From contig NZ_LNAM01000068.1 of the NCBI RefSeq assembly GCF_001461035.1, positions 1 through 62,653 on the forward strand: a stretch of 62,653 bases of DNA. The letters run 5' to 3'. Shown here piece after piece: positions 23,519 through 32,373 of the stretch (positions are counted from its first letter, which is position 1; each line of letters begins with the position of its first letter). The DNA is from Acetivibrio ethanolgignens (GTDB lineage Bacteria; Bacillota; Clostridia; Lachnospirales; Lachnospiraceae). The notes under the pieces were generated by a model, which did no database searches, was not told the origin of the DNA, and saw only the letters and a list, made by a program, of their open reading frames with translations. The position numbers and the translations under genes are program-made.

Positions 23519-23546
23519 AATAATTTCCTCCTAAAGTTTATTAATA

Positions 23547-24305
23547 TTAGTAAATAAGTAATACAACCCGGTATTTATTTTTCTTTGTCTGGCTGCCGCC
23601 ATCCATATACTGAAAACGTCCCATGCCTCTAACAGAAATAATATCTCCCTCTTTTGGAACAAAGCTATTAGAAGTAATCAATCTACCGTTCACAAAAACC
23701 TTACCGCTACTAATCAATCCGCTTAAACTGGAACGGGAAGAATGAAAGGCAGTAGCTAAAAGAGAGTCCAGGCGGATAGAGCTTACTGTACCAATAACCT
23801 CTTTTCTCTCCAGACTGCCGGAAACCGCATTACCGGAAGACTCTATAAGCATCACAGAGGTATGCTTTATCCTTGTTAGCTCTGAACACAGAAACTCCTT
23901 AATATCTCTGTGACAGAACAAATAAGCACAATTTTCTCCTACAACGATATCTCCAATTTTACAACGGTCAATTCCCAGATTTAAAACAGCTCCCAGATAA
24001 TCACGATGCGTCAAACGGTCACTGAATTTTTTGTTTAATGGAGAAATCAAAAGGCTGGCAATCGGATAATCAATATTAGGAAAAGAGTCATCTTCATAAA
24101 AACAGACAACTCTTCTTTCAGCTTCCTCATAACCGCCCCAAAGGGCATAGTTAATAAAAGATATTTCTTTTAAGTTTGAAAATAAAAGACTTATTTCATT
24201 TAAATTTAAAAAATCGGAATAGGTGCAGATACCTCGATGATACGCTGTATTTGCAAGCTCTGTAAGACGTTTTTTAAAAAGCTCGTCTTCTTTTGTCAGG
24301 TTCAT
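23547..24305 (-). CDS. ylmH: YlmH-like S4-domain RNA-binding protein
   Basis: 252 residues. The C-terminal S4 domain (RLDSLLATAFHSSRSSLSGLI, SGKVFVNGRLI) and the N-terminal YlmH region (ISFINYALWGGYEEAERRVVCF) match YlmH, a ribosome-associated protein of the division cluster. Gene order sepF-ylmG-ylmH-divIVA is conserved. Recent work on the family links it to rescue of stalled 50S-peptidyl-tRNA; assignment to that role here is by family. Confidence 0.92.
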   Translation of the reverse strand: MNLTKEDELFKKRLTELANTAYHRGICTYSDFLNLNEISLLFSNLKEISFINYALWGGYEEAERRVVCFYEDDSFPNIDYPIASLLISPLNKKFSDRLTHRDYLGAVLNLGIDRCKIGDIVVGENCAYLFCHRDIKEFLCSELTRIKHTSVMLIESSGNAVSGSLERKEVIGTVSSIRLDSLLATAFHSSRSSLSGLISSGKVFVNGRLITSNSFVPKEGDIISVRGMGRFQYMDGGSQTKKNKYRVVLLIY

Positions 24306-24315
24306 GATTTTCCTC

Positions 24316-24579
24316 CTAATAGCTGCTTAGCTGATAAAACAGAGTCTGTAAATAGGAAAATAAAAGCAGGGCAATCATAGGTGAAAAATCTCCCAGGCCG
24401 CTTTTGAAAACAGAATGCTTAAGCAACAGCTGAATCAATGAAAAAATCGGCTGTAAAAGCTCATATAGAACCCTGCGGATAGCTGATCCAGGAAACCATA
24501 CACTTATAATATACAAAAACAACACGCCCTCCAGTATAATAAAAAAGTAATATAAGGCGAGAAAAATCATTGAAAGCAT
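24316..24579 (-). CDS. ylmG: YggT/YlmG family membrane protein
   Basis: 87 residues with two hydrophobic segments (FLALYYFFIILEGVLFLYII and a second near the C-terminus) and the family-like centre WFPGSAIRRVLYELLQPIF. A small membrane protein of the ylm division cluster. Its exact role is unknown in the family; position between sepF and ylmH supports the call. Confidence 0.9.
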   Translation of the reverse strand: MLSMIFLALYYFFIILEGVLFLYIISVWFPGSAIRRVLYELLQPIFSLIQLLLKHSVFKSGLGDFSPMIALLLFSYLQTLFYQLSSY

Positions 24580-24582
24580 GCG

Positions 24583-25155
24583 TTAAAACTCCTTATTCAA
24601 GTTTGGTACGCCAAAACCAATATCAGCAAGATCCAGATAATCACCAGAAATATCTACTGTATCCGGTGAGAAAATAAAGATATACTTGGAAATCTGGTGA
24701 AGCTTTCCATTGATTGCATATACACACCCGGAAATAAAGTCCATAATCCGCTGGGCTTCATCGGAATCAAAGCCTTCGAGGTTAACTACAGCTGCTCTTC
24801 CTGTCAGTAGCATATCACAGATATCCTGGGAATCCTCAAAGGAAGAAGGCCTCATGATACATACTTCAAAGCCGCGGGAGGTTGTGCGAATTGGCACAAT
24901 TTTATTATTTGTCGTACGTTCCATACGAGAGGATGGACGTTCCTTTTTCGCCTCAGGTACTTCTTCTCTTTTTACAGGACGTTCCCTGTCTGCAAATTTT
25001 GGTGCCAAAGCCTCCTTCTGGCGAGAAGGTAAAGCTGTAGGCTTTACCTTCTTAGGCTCTAACTCTTCCTCTTCTTCAAAATCATCAATATAGTCTTCGT
25101 AATCATCTTCGTTTAATTTTAATGAATTAATAAAGTTTCTTACAATATTTGGCAT
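24583..25155 (-). CDS. sepF: Cell division protein SepF
   Basis: 190 residues: an acidic N-terminal region and a Lys/Arg/Pro-rich linker (about 30-95), then the SepF core (about 95-185; VCIMRPSSFEDSQDICDML, AAVVNLEGFDSDEAQRIMDF, ISKYIFIFSP). SepF anchors FtsZ to the membrane and organises septum growth. It lies 3 bases upstream of ylmG. Confidence 0.95.
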   Translation of the reverse strand: MPNIVRNFINSLKLNEDDYEDYIDDFEEEEELEPKKVKPTALPSRQKEALAPKFADRERPVKREEVPEAKKERPSSRMERTTNNKIVPIRTTSRGFEVCIMRPSSFEDSQDICDMLLTGRAAVVNLEGFDSDEAQRIMDFISGCVYAINGKLHQISKYIFIFSPDTVDISGDYLDLADIGFGVPNLNKEF

Positions 25156-25167
25156 ATTAAAATCTCC

Positions 25168-25848
25168 TTATCTTCCACCAAAAATACCGGTACCAACTCT
25201 TACATGGGTAGCACCCTCTTCTATGGCTATTTCAAAGTCACCTGTCATTCCCATTGAAAGTATCTCCATATTAATATTATCAATGTTTTTACTTTTGATG
25301 TCAATATTTAATTTCTTTAAATTGCGAAAATGTATCCTGTTTTCTTCTGGATTTTCGACAAAAGGAGCAATCGTCATCAGTCCACGCACCTTTATATGAG
25401 GCAGGGAAGAAATGGCGGTAACAAGCTCCAGGGTATCCTCTGGATAAACTCCGAATTTACTTTCCTCTTTTGCAACATTTACTTCAAGCAGAATTGGGCA
25501 TATGATATTTTTCTTTTCTGCCTCCAGGTTAATCTGCTCAGCAAGCCGCAGGCTGTCAACGGAATGAATCAGATGTACCTTATCTACAATATATTTTACT
25601 TTATTCCGTTGCAGATGGCCGATCAGATGCCAGTTTAAAGGCGCTTGAATCTCAGCCTCCTTATACGTTAGCTCCTGTACTTTATTTTCGCCAAAATCAA
25701 TGATTCCGGCTTCCATTGCCTCTTCAATCATTTCAATGGGCTTTGTTTTACTGACGGCCACTAAAGTGACCTCTTTTCTGTCTCTTCCGGCACGCTTACA
25801 GGCTTCATATATCCGTCCTTCTATTTCTGCCAGTTTTTCCTTTATCAT
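25168..25848 (-). CDS. ylmE: YggS/YlmE family PLP homeostasis protein
   Basis: 226-residue single-domain PLP-binding protein, relative of alanine racemase barrels without known enzyme activity, that helps control pyridoxal phosphate and amino acid pools. The PLP lysine is in LVAVSKTKP; the phosphate-binding end is LSMGMTGDFEIAIEEGATHVRVG. I chose the ATG at 25848 because AGAAGGA precedes it; the upstream TTG at 25857 overlaps the previous gene's stop. Confidence 0.94.
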   Translation of the reverse strand: MIKEKLAEIEGRIYEACKRAGRDRKEVTLVAVSKTKPIEMIEEAMEAGIIDFGENKVQELTYKEAEIQAPLNWHLIGHLQRNKVKYIVDKVHLIHSVDSLRLAEQINLEAEKKNIICPILLEVNVAKEESKFGVYPEDTLELVTAISSLPHIKVRGLMTIAPFVENPEENRIHFRNLKKLNIDIKSKNIDNINMEILSMGMTGDFEIAIEEGATHVRVGTGIFGGR

Positions 25849-25853
25849 AAAAA

Positions 25854-27260
25854 TCAATCCTTCTTTTTTTGATTTACAATTTCTGACTCACTAATTGCAT
25901 TCGCATCGACTACAATATGATCGTAAGCCGATAAACCATAGGCGGTTCCTTTTTTTACAATAGCATATTCCTTATTGGCATATTCCTTCTCAATAACCCG
26001 GAATACTGCATAACCTTTATTTACATTGTACACGCCTTCCAGTGTACCTGTTTTAGAAAGCTCGTATTCACTCCCCGAATCAGCTTTTTGTATCGTATCT
26101 CCAGCAGACAGATTCTCGGACTCAATATAATAAAAACCATCTTCTGTTTCGTAAAAAACAGTAACTGGAGTAAAGGTATATTCAGCCTCGCCTTTTTTAT
26201 TGAAGGCTTCCTTAATGACACCCATTGTATTTTTCGTACCACCGATATTCACATAGTCCGTCGGAACCATTAAGAATTCCTTTTCCAAAATGGCAGTAAC
26301 CGGTATTTTTAAACCTTGTGCTGAATTCAGTAAAAGCTCAATATCCAGATAGCGGTCATTCATATAGCGGATGACATATTTATTAAAGGATAAAGCAGCA
26401 AAATAATCTCCTCCATTTTCCAAGAAAGTTAGGCCTGCAACTGTCTTTACTTCATCCTTTTTGAAAATAACAGTAACCTTTTCCTTTTCTTTTAGCTTAT
26501 CATACTGGGTGTCGGTCAGGGCAATGACAATCTGCCAGTCCTCACTGTTAATCATTTTGTATACAGGATCTCCCGATTTTACGGCTTCACTGGAACGGAG
26601 CTGGGTTCTTTCTTCCTTCATATTCTCAAAGTCGGCCTTGGTTATAGCAGAAGCCTTAAGAGCCTCTTTTCCATCCATCGTATAGCTGATGATGCCGCTT
26701 TTCTTTGAAGAAACCAAAGAAAAGAAGCTTTTGTCACCAGTGGATTTCATGATTTCCTTTAAATTAGATACCAATGTACTGCTTCCTGTTTCTAAAACCG
26801 TATTTTCCAAATCGTAGCAAAAATCCTTTACAGCACTGTAATTGCTGTCTGTATAAGATTTTCGGAAAGAAGAAATATCATTGCGGATTCGGGCACGATC
26901 ATCGGCAGAAACCGTGCCTTCTTCATCACTTTCCATAATTTGATTGTAAATACTACCATTTTCATCTACGGAGTAAATAATATCATTTTTCCCGATACGC
27001 TCACCTTCACCAATATAATAGTTGATATAACCGGCTCTGTCCGTATAATAAATAGTTTCATCCCGTAGAGCAATCCCCTTGAAGTGATTATCATCAGCAA
27101 TACTTTTTTCTGTTACTTCATAGATGCTGGTAGGATCCTTTTGAAAATAACTGACACAAATGACAATCATATAAACCAGAATAATTAAAAAAATAATTAC
27201 TCCAAGGTTAATATGAATTGGTCTTCTATATCGTCTTACATTACTATGCCTATTTGCCAA
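25854..27260 (-). CDS. HlyD-like membrane protein of the ylm/sepF cluster
   Basis: 468 residues: a short basic cytoplasmic N-terminus (ANRHSNVRRYRR), one membrane segment (about 20-40, VIIFLIILVYMIVICVSYF) and a large extracellular part with HlyD/membrane-fusion-like layout (GIALRDETIYYTDRAGYINYYI, a lipoyl-like half; VYKMINSEDWQIVIAL; VPTDYV ... VFYETEDGFYYI). No ABC transporter or RND genes are adjacent; instead it leads the ylmE-sepF-ylmG-ylmH-divIVA run. The start is probably the TTG at 27260 with GGAGG 8 bases upstream, rather than the GTG at 27284. Role in division or the envelope is an inference from context. Confidence 0.75.
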   Translation of the reverse strand: MANRHSNVRRYRRPIHINLGVIIFLIILVYMIVICVSYFQKDPTSIYEVTEKSIADDNHFKGIALRDETIYYTDRAGYINYYIGEGERIGKNDIIYSVDENGSIYNQIMESDEEGTVSADDRARIRNDISSFRKSYTDSNYSAVKDFCYDLENTVLETGSSTLVSNLKEIMKSTGDKSFFSLVSSKKSGIISYTMDGKEALKASAITKADFENMKEERTQLRSSEAVKSGDPVYKMINSEDWQIVIALTDTQYDKLKEKEKVTVIFKKDEVKTVAGLTFLENGGDYFAALSFNKYVIRYMNDRYLDIELLLNSAQGLKIPVTAILEKEFLMVPTDYVNIGGTKNTMGVIKEAFNKKGEAEYTFTPVTVFYETEDGFYYIESENLSAGDTIQKADSGSEYELSKTGTLEGVYNVNKGYAVFRVIEKEYANKEYAIVKKGTAYGLSAYDHIVVDANAISESEIVNQKKKD

Positions 27261-27347
27261 GAAAATGCCTCCATTTTTTAACACATACTGACTATTAATT
27301 ATACTAAATTTCTATTTAAAAAGAAAGTATAAATTTTTACAAATGTA

Positions 27348-27375
27348 AAAGACAGACTGTCTCCAATCTGTCTTT
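27348..27375 (-). terminator. Probable terminator of the small P-loop gene
   Basis: AAAGACAGA (27348-27356) and TCTGTCTTT (27367-27375) form a perfect 9-bp stem with a 10-base loop and a short T run on the minus strand. It lies just after the P-loop gene and before the HlyD-like gene. Confidence 0.6.
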
Positions 27376-27399
27376 CACGCTTATGTAAGGAAAATTTAT

Positions 27400-27819
27400 T
27401 TATAAAGCAACAATGATGTCTTTTTGTACACTTTCTGGTATTTGCTCTTTATTCAATGATACGCTTAATACAAAATCAATATGGAAGGCTTCAGAAATCT
27501 TGGTGAGCTTTTTCAAAACCTCTTCAAGACCTGCCTCTTCTACACAGGCAACCTTCAAAAAGCTGTCCAGATACACTTTTTCCAAATCATGGTCCTGGGA
27601 AATAATACCACAGATAAAGCCAAGAAATTCATTATAATTGGAAACGAGAAAATCCTTTACATTGATAAGACGTACTTTGTTATTTAACTCATACATATGC
27701 TTGGTGCTTTTGTCAAGGTAAACTACATTGCCATTAGCTGTTTTGATATCTGTATTTACCTTTTCCAGAAGAATTTTTGTTTTGCCTTTACCTTTTTCGC
27801 CTGCAATAATTTGTATCAT
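27400..27819 (-). CDS. Small conserved P-loop protein of unknown role
   Basis: 139 residues starting with a near-perfect Walker A motif, IIAGEKGKGKTKILLEKVN (GxxxxGKT). A Walker B-like hydrophobic stretch (IDFVLSVSLNKEQI) near the C-terminus lacks a clear Asp-Glu pair. It is too short for an AAA+ or ABC enzyme and resembles a minimal ATPase. It has its own promoter and terminator, so it is a single-gene unit between dacA and the HlyD-like gene. I recognise it only as a lineage-conserved hypothetical; databases sometimes label such proteins as PilT-like, which I would not trust. Confidence 0.8.
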   Translation of the reverse strand: MIQIIAGEKGKGKTKILLEKVNTDIKTANGNVVYLDKSTKHMYELNNKVRLINVKDFLVSNYNEFLGFICGIISQDHDLEKVYLDSFLKVACVEEAGLEEVLKKLTKISEAFHIDFVLSVSLNKEQIPESVQKDIIVAL

Positions 27820-27917
27820 TGTAATCTCCTCCTTAATTCACTACAAATTCTCACGAAGATGGGAAAAATTTGCAGAAATTTGTTTTAATTGTATAGCTTT
27901 TGAATAACTATAGGATA

Positions 27918-27946
27918 ATTATAGTACGAAATTTACAAAAATACAA
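27918..27946 (-). promoter_or_regulatory. Promoter of the small P-loop gene
   Basis: On the minus strand TTGTAT (27946-27941) and a perfect TATAAT (27923-27918) with a 17-base spacer, giving a leader of about 90 bases before the ATG. I see no clear structure in that leader. Confidence 0.6.
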
Positions 27947-27975
27947 CTACTAAATCAGTAAATTTATAAATATTT

Positions 27976-28944
27976 TTATTCTTCCATTTGCAGTAGCTGA
28001 AACATCTGTGAAAACAGCGTATCTCCGGTCTCAGATTTAAAAATAACAGAAATAAAGGAATGACCACTTTTATTTTTACTTAAAAGAACAAGACAGGCCC
28101 CCGCTTTACCGGTAGTTCCTGTTTTACCACCAATTACAGTGACTCCATCGGGAACTGCTTCTTTTCCGATGAGATATCGATTCGTTGATTCGTAGGAAAC
28201 TGTATGTGTAACCCCGTCTTTATCTTCGTAGGAAATCCTACAGGATGGTGACTGTATAATGGATAAAAAGGTATCATCTTTGATGCATTCATTAAAGATT
28301 AAATAAACATCGTAGGTTGTAGTATAATGTTTACTATCATGAAGTCCGTGAGGATTTACAAAATGAGAGCCAGTTGCTCCGATTCGCTTTGCTTCTTCAT
28401 TCATAAGAGCTGCAAATTTTTTTTCACTTCCTGCAATGTGTTCTGCAATAGCAATTCCAGCATCATTTCCAGAATAAATTAAAAAAGCACATAACAAATC
28501 TTCCAGAACGATTTTATCACCTTCCTGGAAGCCGCACTTTTTCGCACCCCATTCACTGATATGAGATGCTCTATAGCTTACCGTTACTGTATCCGTCAGA
28601 TTGCCGTATTTTAAAGCAACAAGTGCAGTCATAATTTTCGTCACACTGGCTGGATAAAGCTTCTGGTAAATATTGTCTGCATAAAGTACCTTTTTATCTG
28701 TAATATCAAAAATCAGGGATGAAGCAGCGTCCATACCGTTTATATAATCAACATCCCTATTTTTAGGAACAACACATAAATCCTTCGTAAAGGGTATTGC
28801 TTCTGTTAGTGATGAACCACCTATAACCCCATAAATAGGAAGTTCCGACTGCTTCTTCCGAAAACAGCCTGTCAGAAAAAGGCTGCCTGCTAAAAGAAAG
28901 CAGAAACACCTAATCGAACCCCAGTTAGTTTTTAAGAATTTCAC
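27976..28944 (-). CDS. D-alanyl-D-alanine carboxypeptidase, lipoprotein form
   Basis: 322-residue penicillin-binding protein of the DacA/DacF (S11) family, which trims the terminal D-Ala of wall pentapeptides. The active-site motifs are S100-V-T-K103, S158-G-N160 and GGKTGTTGKAG. Unusually for the family, the N-terminus ends in a lipobox (LTGC, C27), so it is probably lipid-anchored by Lgt and LspA instead of using a C-terminal amphipathic helix. Its start lies inside the 3' end of mgsA, a 20-base overlap. Confidence 0.92.
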   Translation of the reverse strand: MKFLKTNWGSIRCFCFLLAGSLFLTGCFRKKQSELPIYGVIGGSSLTEAIPFTKDLCVVPKNRDVDYINGMDAASSLIFDITDKKVLYADNIYQKLYPASVTKIMTALVALKYGNLTDTVTVSYRASHISEWGAKKCGFQEGDKIVLEDLLCAFLIYSGNDAGIAIAEHIAGSEKKFAALMNEEAKRIGATGSHFVNPHGLHDSKHYTTTYDVYLIFNECIKDDTFLSIIQSPSCRISYEDKDGVTHTVSYESTNRYLIGKEAVPDGVTVIGGKTGTTGKAGACLVLLSKNKSGHSFISVIFKSETGDTLFSQMFQLLQMEE

Positions 28945-29320
28945 GCCACTCCAGATCTCCTCTGTCTAATGCCTTGATTAACAGCTCTGCTGTAGCAAGA
29001 TTAGTTGCTAACGGGATATTATGCATATCGCACAGCTTTACGACATTATCAACATTTGGCTCATGGGCTTTTGCATTAGGATCCCGAAGAAAAATAACTA
29101 AATCAATTTCGTTGTGCTCAATCTGAGCTCCCATCTGCTGTTCACCGCCTAAATGACCGGCAAGAAATTTATGAACGGAAAGATTGGTAACTTCCTCTAT
29201 TAGTCTTCCAGTCGTGCCGGTTGCATAAATTGTATTTTTACTTAAGATACCGCGATAAGCAATACAAAAGTTCTGCATCAGCTTTTTCTTTGCGTCATGT
29301 GCAATCATTCCAATATTCAC
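28925..29320 (-). CDS. mgsA: Methylglyoxal synthase
   Basis: 131-residue enzyme converting dihydroxyacetone phosphate to methylglyoxal plus phosphate, a bypass used when glycolytic phosphates accumulate. Family blocks are IAHDAKKKLM, TGTTGRLIEE, GHLGGEQQMGAQI (catalytic-loop region) and FLRDPNAKAHEPNV. AGGAGG precedes the ATG. It is sandwiched between rodA and a D,D-carboxypeptidase, with an overlap to the latter. Confidence 0.95.
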   Translation of the reverse strand: MNIGMIAHDAKKKLMQNFCIAYRGILSKNTIYATGTTGRLIEEVTNLSVHKFLAGHLGGEQQMGAQIEHNEIDLVIFLRDPNAKAHEPNVDNVVKLCDMHNIPLATNLATAELLIKALDRGDLEWREILKN

Positions 29321-29349
29321 AAGAATACCTCCTTTTATTTATAGTAAAG

Positions 29350-30543
29350 TTATAACATAGAAAATCCACCATGTCTACCTCTGGATGAAGATTGATAATC
29401 AATATTTAATATTAGCCCGATACCAATCATACTGCCAGCCATGGAGCTCAGGCCTGCACTTAAGAACGGAAGAGGCAAGCCTGTGTTTGGGAGCATACGG
29501 GTAGCTACGCCAATATTAGCAAATATCTGAAACATAAACATTGCTGCAATTCCAATAGCAATTAACATTCCAAGACGGTCATAGGCGGCTCTGGATGCTT
29601 TTACACAAAGGATAACAACAGCCGCCAGCAAGGCAATTATGATACAGCTTCCAATAAAACCTACTTCTTCTCCAATCACAGAAAAGATAAAATCAGCCTC
29701 ATTAATATCAACGTATCGATAGCCACGGGTATCAGAGGCGTTGGACATAAAAGACTTTCCAATCAGCTGTCCTGAGGCAATTGCCTGTACTGAATGATTC
29801 TGCTGGTACATGGTCGAATTTGCATATTTTTCAGGATTTAAAAAGCCGATAATACGTTCTAACTGATAATCCCTCAAAATAACCTGATACGGCTGCTGAA
29901 TGTACCAGAACAAGGCAATAAATGCCGGAACACCGATACCGAGGATCGGCAGTACAATCTTATAAGATAATCCTGCAGTAAATGTCATAATAGCAAATAA
30001 AAAAATCATAACCATGCTGGAGGATAGATCTGATTGTACCAGAACAAAACCTGTTGGCAGTACCATGATAAGCGTAGCCATCACCAGAGTACGGAGCTGG
30101 TTCATACGTTCTTCTCTCTTATCCAGAAAAACAGCCAACGTCAATACCAAAATAATCTTTGTAAGCTCTGAAGGCTGCAAATTGATTCCTGGCAAATCCA
30201 GCCATCGGTAGGAACCGGTATTTAAATCCGTACCGAGCGGTGAAAATTTGGTGGCAGCAACCATCAAAGTTCCAACGATATAATATAGTATTACAAATCG
30301 GCATATAAAATGATAGTCAATGAAAGAAACAAAGCTTGCAATAATAAGCCCGGCAACCAGTCCAAAGAGCTGTTTCTTAAAAGCTCCCGGTCCTTTTTCT
30401 GCTCCGCTGGCAAGGCCGATAAACCAGGCCCCTGCAATGCCAAGTATTGTAACTACAAAAAGTAGAAAAAAATTATATCGTTTTAATGCCAAAGTCAGCT
30501 TCTGTTTTGAAAAATTCAAGTCAAAACTCCTTGTATTACGCAT
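29350..30543 (-). CDS. rodA: SEDS family peptidoglycan glycosyltransferase RodA
   Basis: 397-residue multi-pass membrane glycosyltransferase of the FtsW/RodA/SpoVE family, about ten membrane segments. The SEDS signature LPNTGLPLPFLSAGLSSM is near the C-terminus. Its place at the end of the mreBCD-PBP2-minCDE run argues for RodA (elongation, working with the PBP2 encoded upstream) over FtsW or SpoVE. Confidence 0.93.
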   Translation of the reverse strand: MRNTRSFDLNFSKQKLTLALKRYNFFLLFVVTILGIAGAWFIGLASGAEKGPGAFKKQLFGLVAGLIIASFVSFIDYHFICRFVILYYIVGTLMVAATKFSPLGTDLNTGSYRWLDLPGINLQPSELTKIILVLTLAVFLDKREERMNQLRTLVMATLIMVLPTGFVLVQSDLSSSMVMIFLFAIMTFTAGLSYKIVLPILGIGVPAFIALFWYIQQPYQVILRDYQLERIIGFLNPEKYANSTMYQQNHSVQAIASGQLIGKSFMSNASDTRGYRYVDINEADFIFSVIGEEVGFIGSCIIIALLAAVVILCVKASRAAYDRLGMLIAIGIAAMFMFQIFANIGVATRMLPNTGLPLPFLSAGLSSMAGSMIGIGLILNIDYQSSSRGRHGGFSML

Positions 30544-30559
30544 TTACAATCCATCCTTA

Positions 30560-30835
30560 CTATTTGCTGGTATGTCTTAAATCTTTGATTGGAATGTTTG
30601 CGAAAAGTGCTGGCACAGCTCCATTATTACCTTCAGATTCTGTCTGGGTAATTTTAATATCTAACCCTTCAACGTCAATTTCAACATATTTTGAAATTAC
30701 CATAATAATATCATTTTTCATCTGCTCCATAATTTCTGGAGAGCAGTTTGCACGGTCTGATACTAAAACCAGTTTCAGTCTGTCCTTGGCTACATTTCCA
30801 GAGGACTTTTTCTTAAAGAAATCTGCAAAACCCAT
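30560..30835 (-). CDS. minE: Cell division topological specificity factor MinE
   Basis: 91 residues. The N-terminal region (GFADFFKKKSSGNVAKDRLKLVL) holds the MinD-stimulating and membrane-targeting segment; the C-terminal dimerisation part contains VEIDVEGLDIKI. With MinC and MinD it places the division site by oscillation. Having minE as well as divIVA in one window gives both systems of pole recognition. Confidence 0.95.
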   Translation of the reverse strand: MGFADFFKKKSSGNVAKDRLKLVLVSDRANCSPEIMEQMKNDIIMVISKYVEIDVEGLDIKITQTESEGNNGAVPALFANIPIKDLRHTSK

Positions 30836-30849
30836 AATAAAAATCCTCC

Positions 30850-31641
30850 TTAATTCTTCTTAAATAAGTTCGTCAGCTTGGACATAAATCCGGTTTTCAC
30901 AGATAAATCAAGCAATGGAACATCTTCCCCAATAACTCTGCGGCAGATATTCATATAAGCTTGTCCAGCAAGTGTGTCATTTCCAACCAATGGTTCACCC
31001 TGGTTCGTAGAAATAACGATATTTTCATCATCAGGAACAATACCAATTAAATCAATGGCCAGGATTTCTACTACGTCATCAGCAGACATCATGTCGCCTC
31101 TTTTTACCATATCCGGACGCAGACGGTTTACAATAAGATGTGTATTCTTCAGTTCATTTGACTCTAACAGACCGATAATACGGTCAGCATCACGAACTGC
31201 AGATACCTCTGGAGTAGTAACTACTAATGCACTGTCAGCACCTGCAATCGCATTTTTGAAGCCCTGTTCAATACCGGCAGGACAGTCCATTAATATGTAA
31301 TCAAATTCCTCTCTCAGCTCGTCTGCCAGCTTTTTCATCTGCTCCGGAGTTACGCTTGTCTTATCTCTTGTCTGTGCAGATGGTAAGAGATACAGATTTG
31401 GATAACGCTTGTCCTTTATCAGTGCCTGCTTGATACGGCAGTTACCTTCTACTACATCCACCAGATTGTATACGATCCGATTCTCAAGGCCTAAAACAAC
31501 ATCAAGATTTCTAAGTCCTATATCCGTATCAATTAATACGACTTTTTTATTCAGCTTTGCCAAGCCTGTTCCTACATTGGCTGTAGTTGTAGTTTTACCA
31601 ACACCGCCTTTTCCAGATGTAATTACAATTACTTCTCCCAT
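30850..31641 (-). CDS. minD: Septum site-determining ATPase MinD
   Basis: 263-residue ParA-family ATPase. The deviant Walker A is VITSGKGGVGKTTTTANVG, with IDTDIGLRNLDVVLGLENR and LMDCPAGIEQGF blocks. The C-terminal amphipathic membrane-targeting helix is seen in GFMSKLTNLFKKN. It recruits MinC to the membrane and is displaced by MinE. Confidence 0.97.
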   Translation of the reverse strand: MGEVIVITSGKGGVGKTTTTANVGTGLAKLNKKVVLIDTDIGLRNLDVVLGLENRIVYNLVDVVEGNCRIKQALIKDKRYPNLYLLPSAQTRDKTSVTPEQMKKLADELREEFDYILMDCPAGIEQGFKNAIAGADSALVVTTPEVSAVRDADRIIGLLESNELKNTHLIVNRLRPDMVKRGDMMSADDVVEILAIDLIGIVPDDENIVISTNQGEPLVGNDTLAGQAYMNICRRVIGEDVPLLDLSVKTGFMSKLTNLFKKN

Positions 31642-31678
31642 TTTAATGGACCTCCATTCTCTTGTTTACCTTTTTATT

Positions 31679-32356
31679 TTAAAATAAATGAATGTCATTT
31701 ATAACATCTCTGCTCAAAGGCTCAATATACAGATTGCCGTTTTCAAGGTAAGCAATCTGTGTATTCCTGATATTATTCTTTGCCGCTATATTTGGCTGAT
31801 CCGGACAACGTGCAATAACCTCTGCTATTTTAACCTGTACCGGTGCCATGTCAAGGGCCAGAACAAAAGCATTTTGGTTGCCGGAAACACCTGCATAGGC
31901 ATTTCCCTTCAAGGCTCCAAGGACAACAATGTTGCCAGTAGAAACGACCTTGGCTCCCGGATTGACATCCCCTAAAATAATAATACTTGTCGCTACCTCT
32001 AAAACCTGGCCACTACGAAGATTCCCCTTATAAAACTGGCCGGTATTGGTATTTAATTCCATCAGACGGTCATTCAGGCTCTTTTCCATAATAGCCTGCT
32101 TACGCTCATCTGTTTCAGTGACACATACTATATTTAAATCGGTAGTATCATCAATAATATCCAGAATTTCCCGCTGTTCTTTGTCTGAAAGAGTTCTGCC
32201 TTCAAAGCTTAAGGCCATGGCAGCATCGCCTAAAAAAGCGGCAGAAGCCTGTAGCTTAACTCGAATTCTTTCTTTTAATTCTGCAAAGTCCAAGGAAGCA
32301 TCCAGCACAAGAATAATGCCGGATTTAGTACCCTTTATGATTACCGAATTGTCCAT
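31679..32356 (-). CDS. minC: Septum site-determining protein MinC
   Basis: 225 residues. The N-terminal ~100 residues are the FtsZ-inhibiting domain (VIIKGTKSGIILVLDASLDF). The C-terminal beta-helix domain carries the MinC signature (YKGNLRSGQVLEVATSIIIL, GDVNPGAKVVSTGNIVVLG). First of the minCDE set and directly downstream of PBP2. Confidence 0.95.
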   Translation of the reverse strand: MDNSVIIKGTKSGIILVLDASLDFAELKERIRVKLQASAAFLGDAAMALSFEGRTLSDKEQREILDIIDDTTDLNIVCVTETDERKQAIMEKSLNDRLMELNTNTGQFYKGNLRSGQVLEVATSIIILGDVNPGAKVVSTGNIVVLGALKGNAYAGVSGNQNAFVLALDMAPVQVKIAEVIARCPDQPNIAAKNNIRNTQIAYLENGNLYIEPLSRDVINDIHLF

Positions 32357-32373
32357 AGCATTTCCTCCTGTAA

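Noticed and set aside
25854-27260. Drug efflux or bacteriocin export operon
   Set aside because: The HlyD-like gene has no ABC, RND or MFS partner on either side.
27400-27819. PilT-type twitching motility ATPase
   Set aside because: At 139 residues with only a Walker A motif it lacks the Asp and His boxes and the N-terminal domain of PilT; no pilus genes are nearby.
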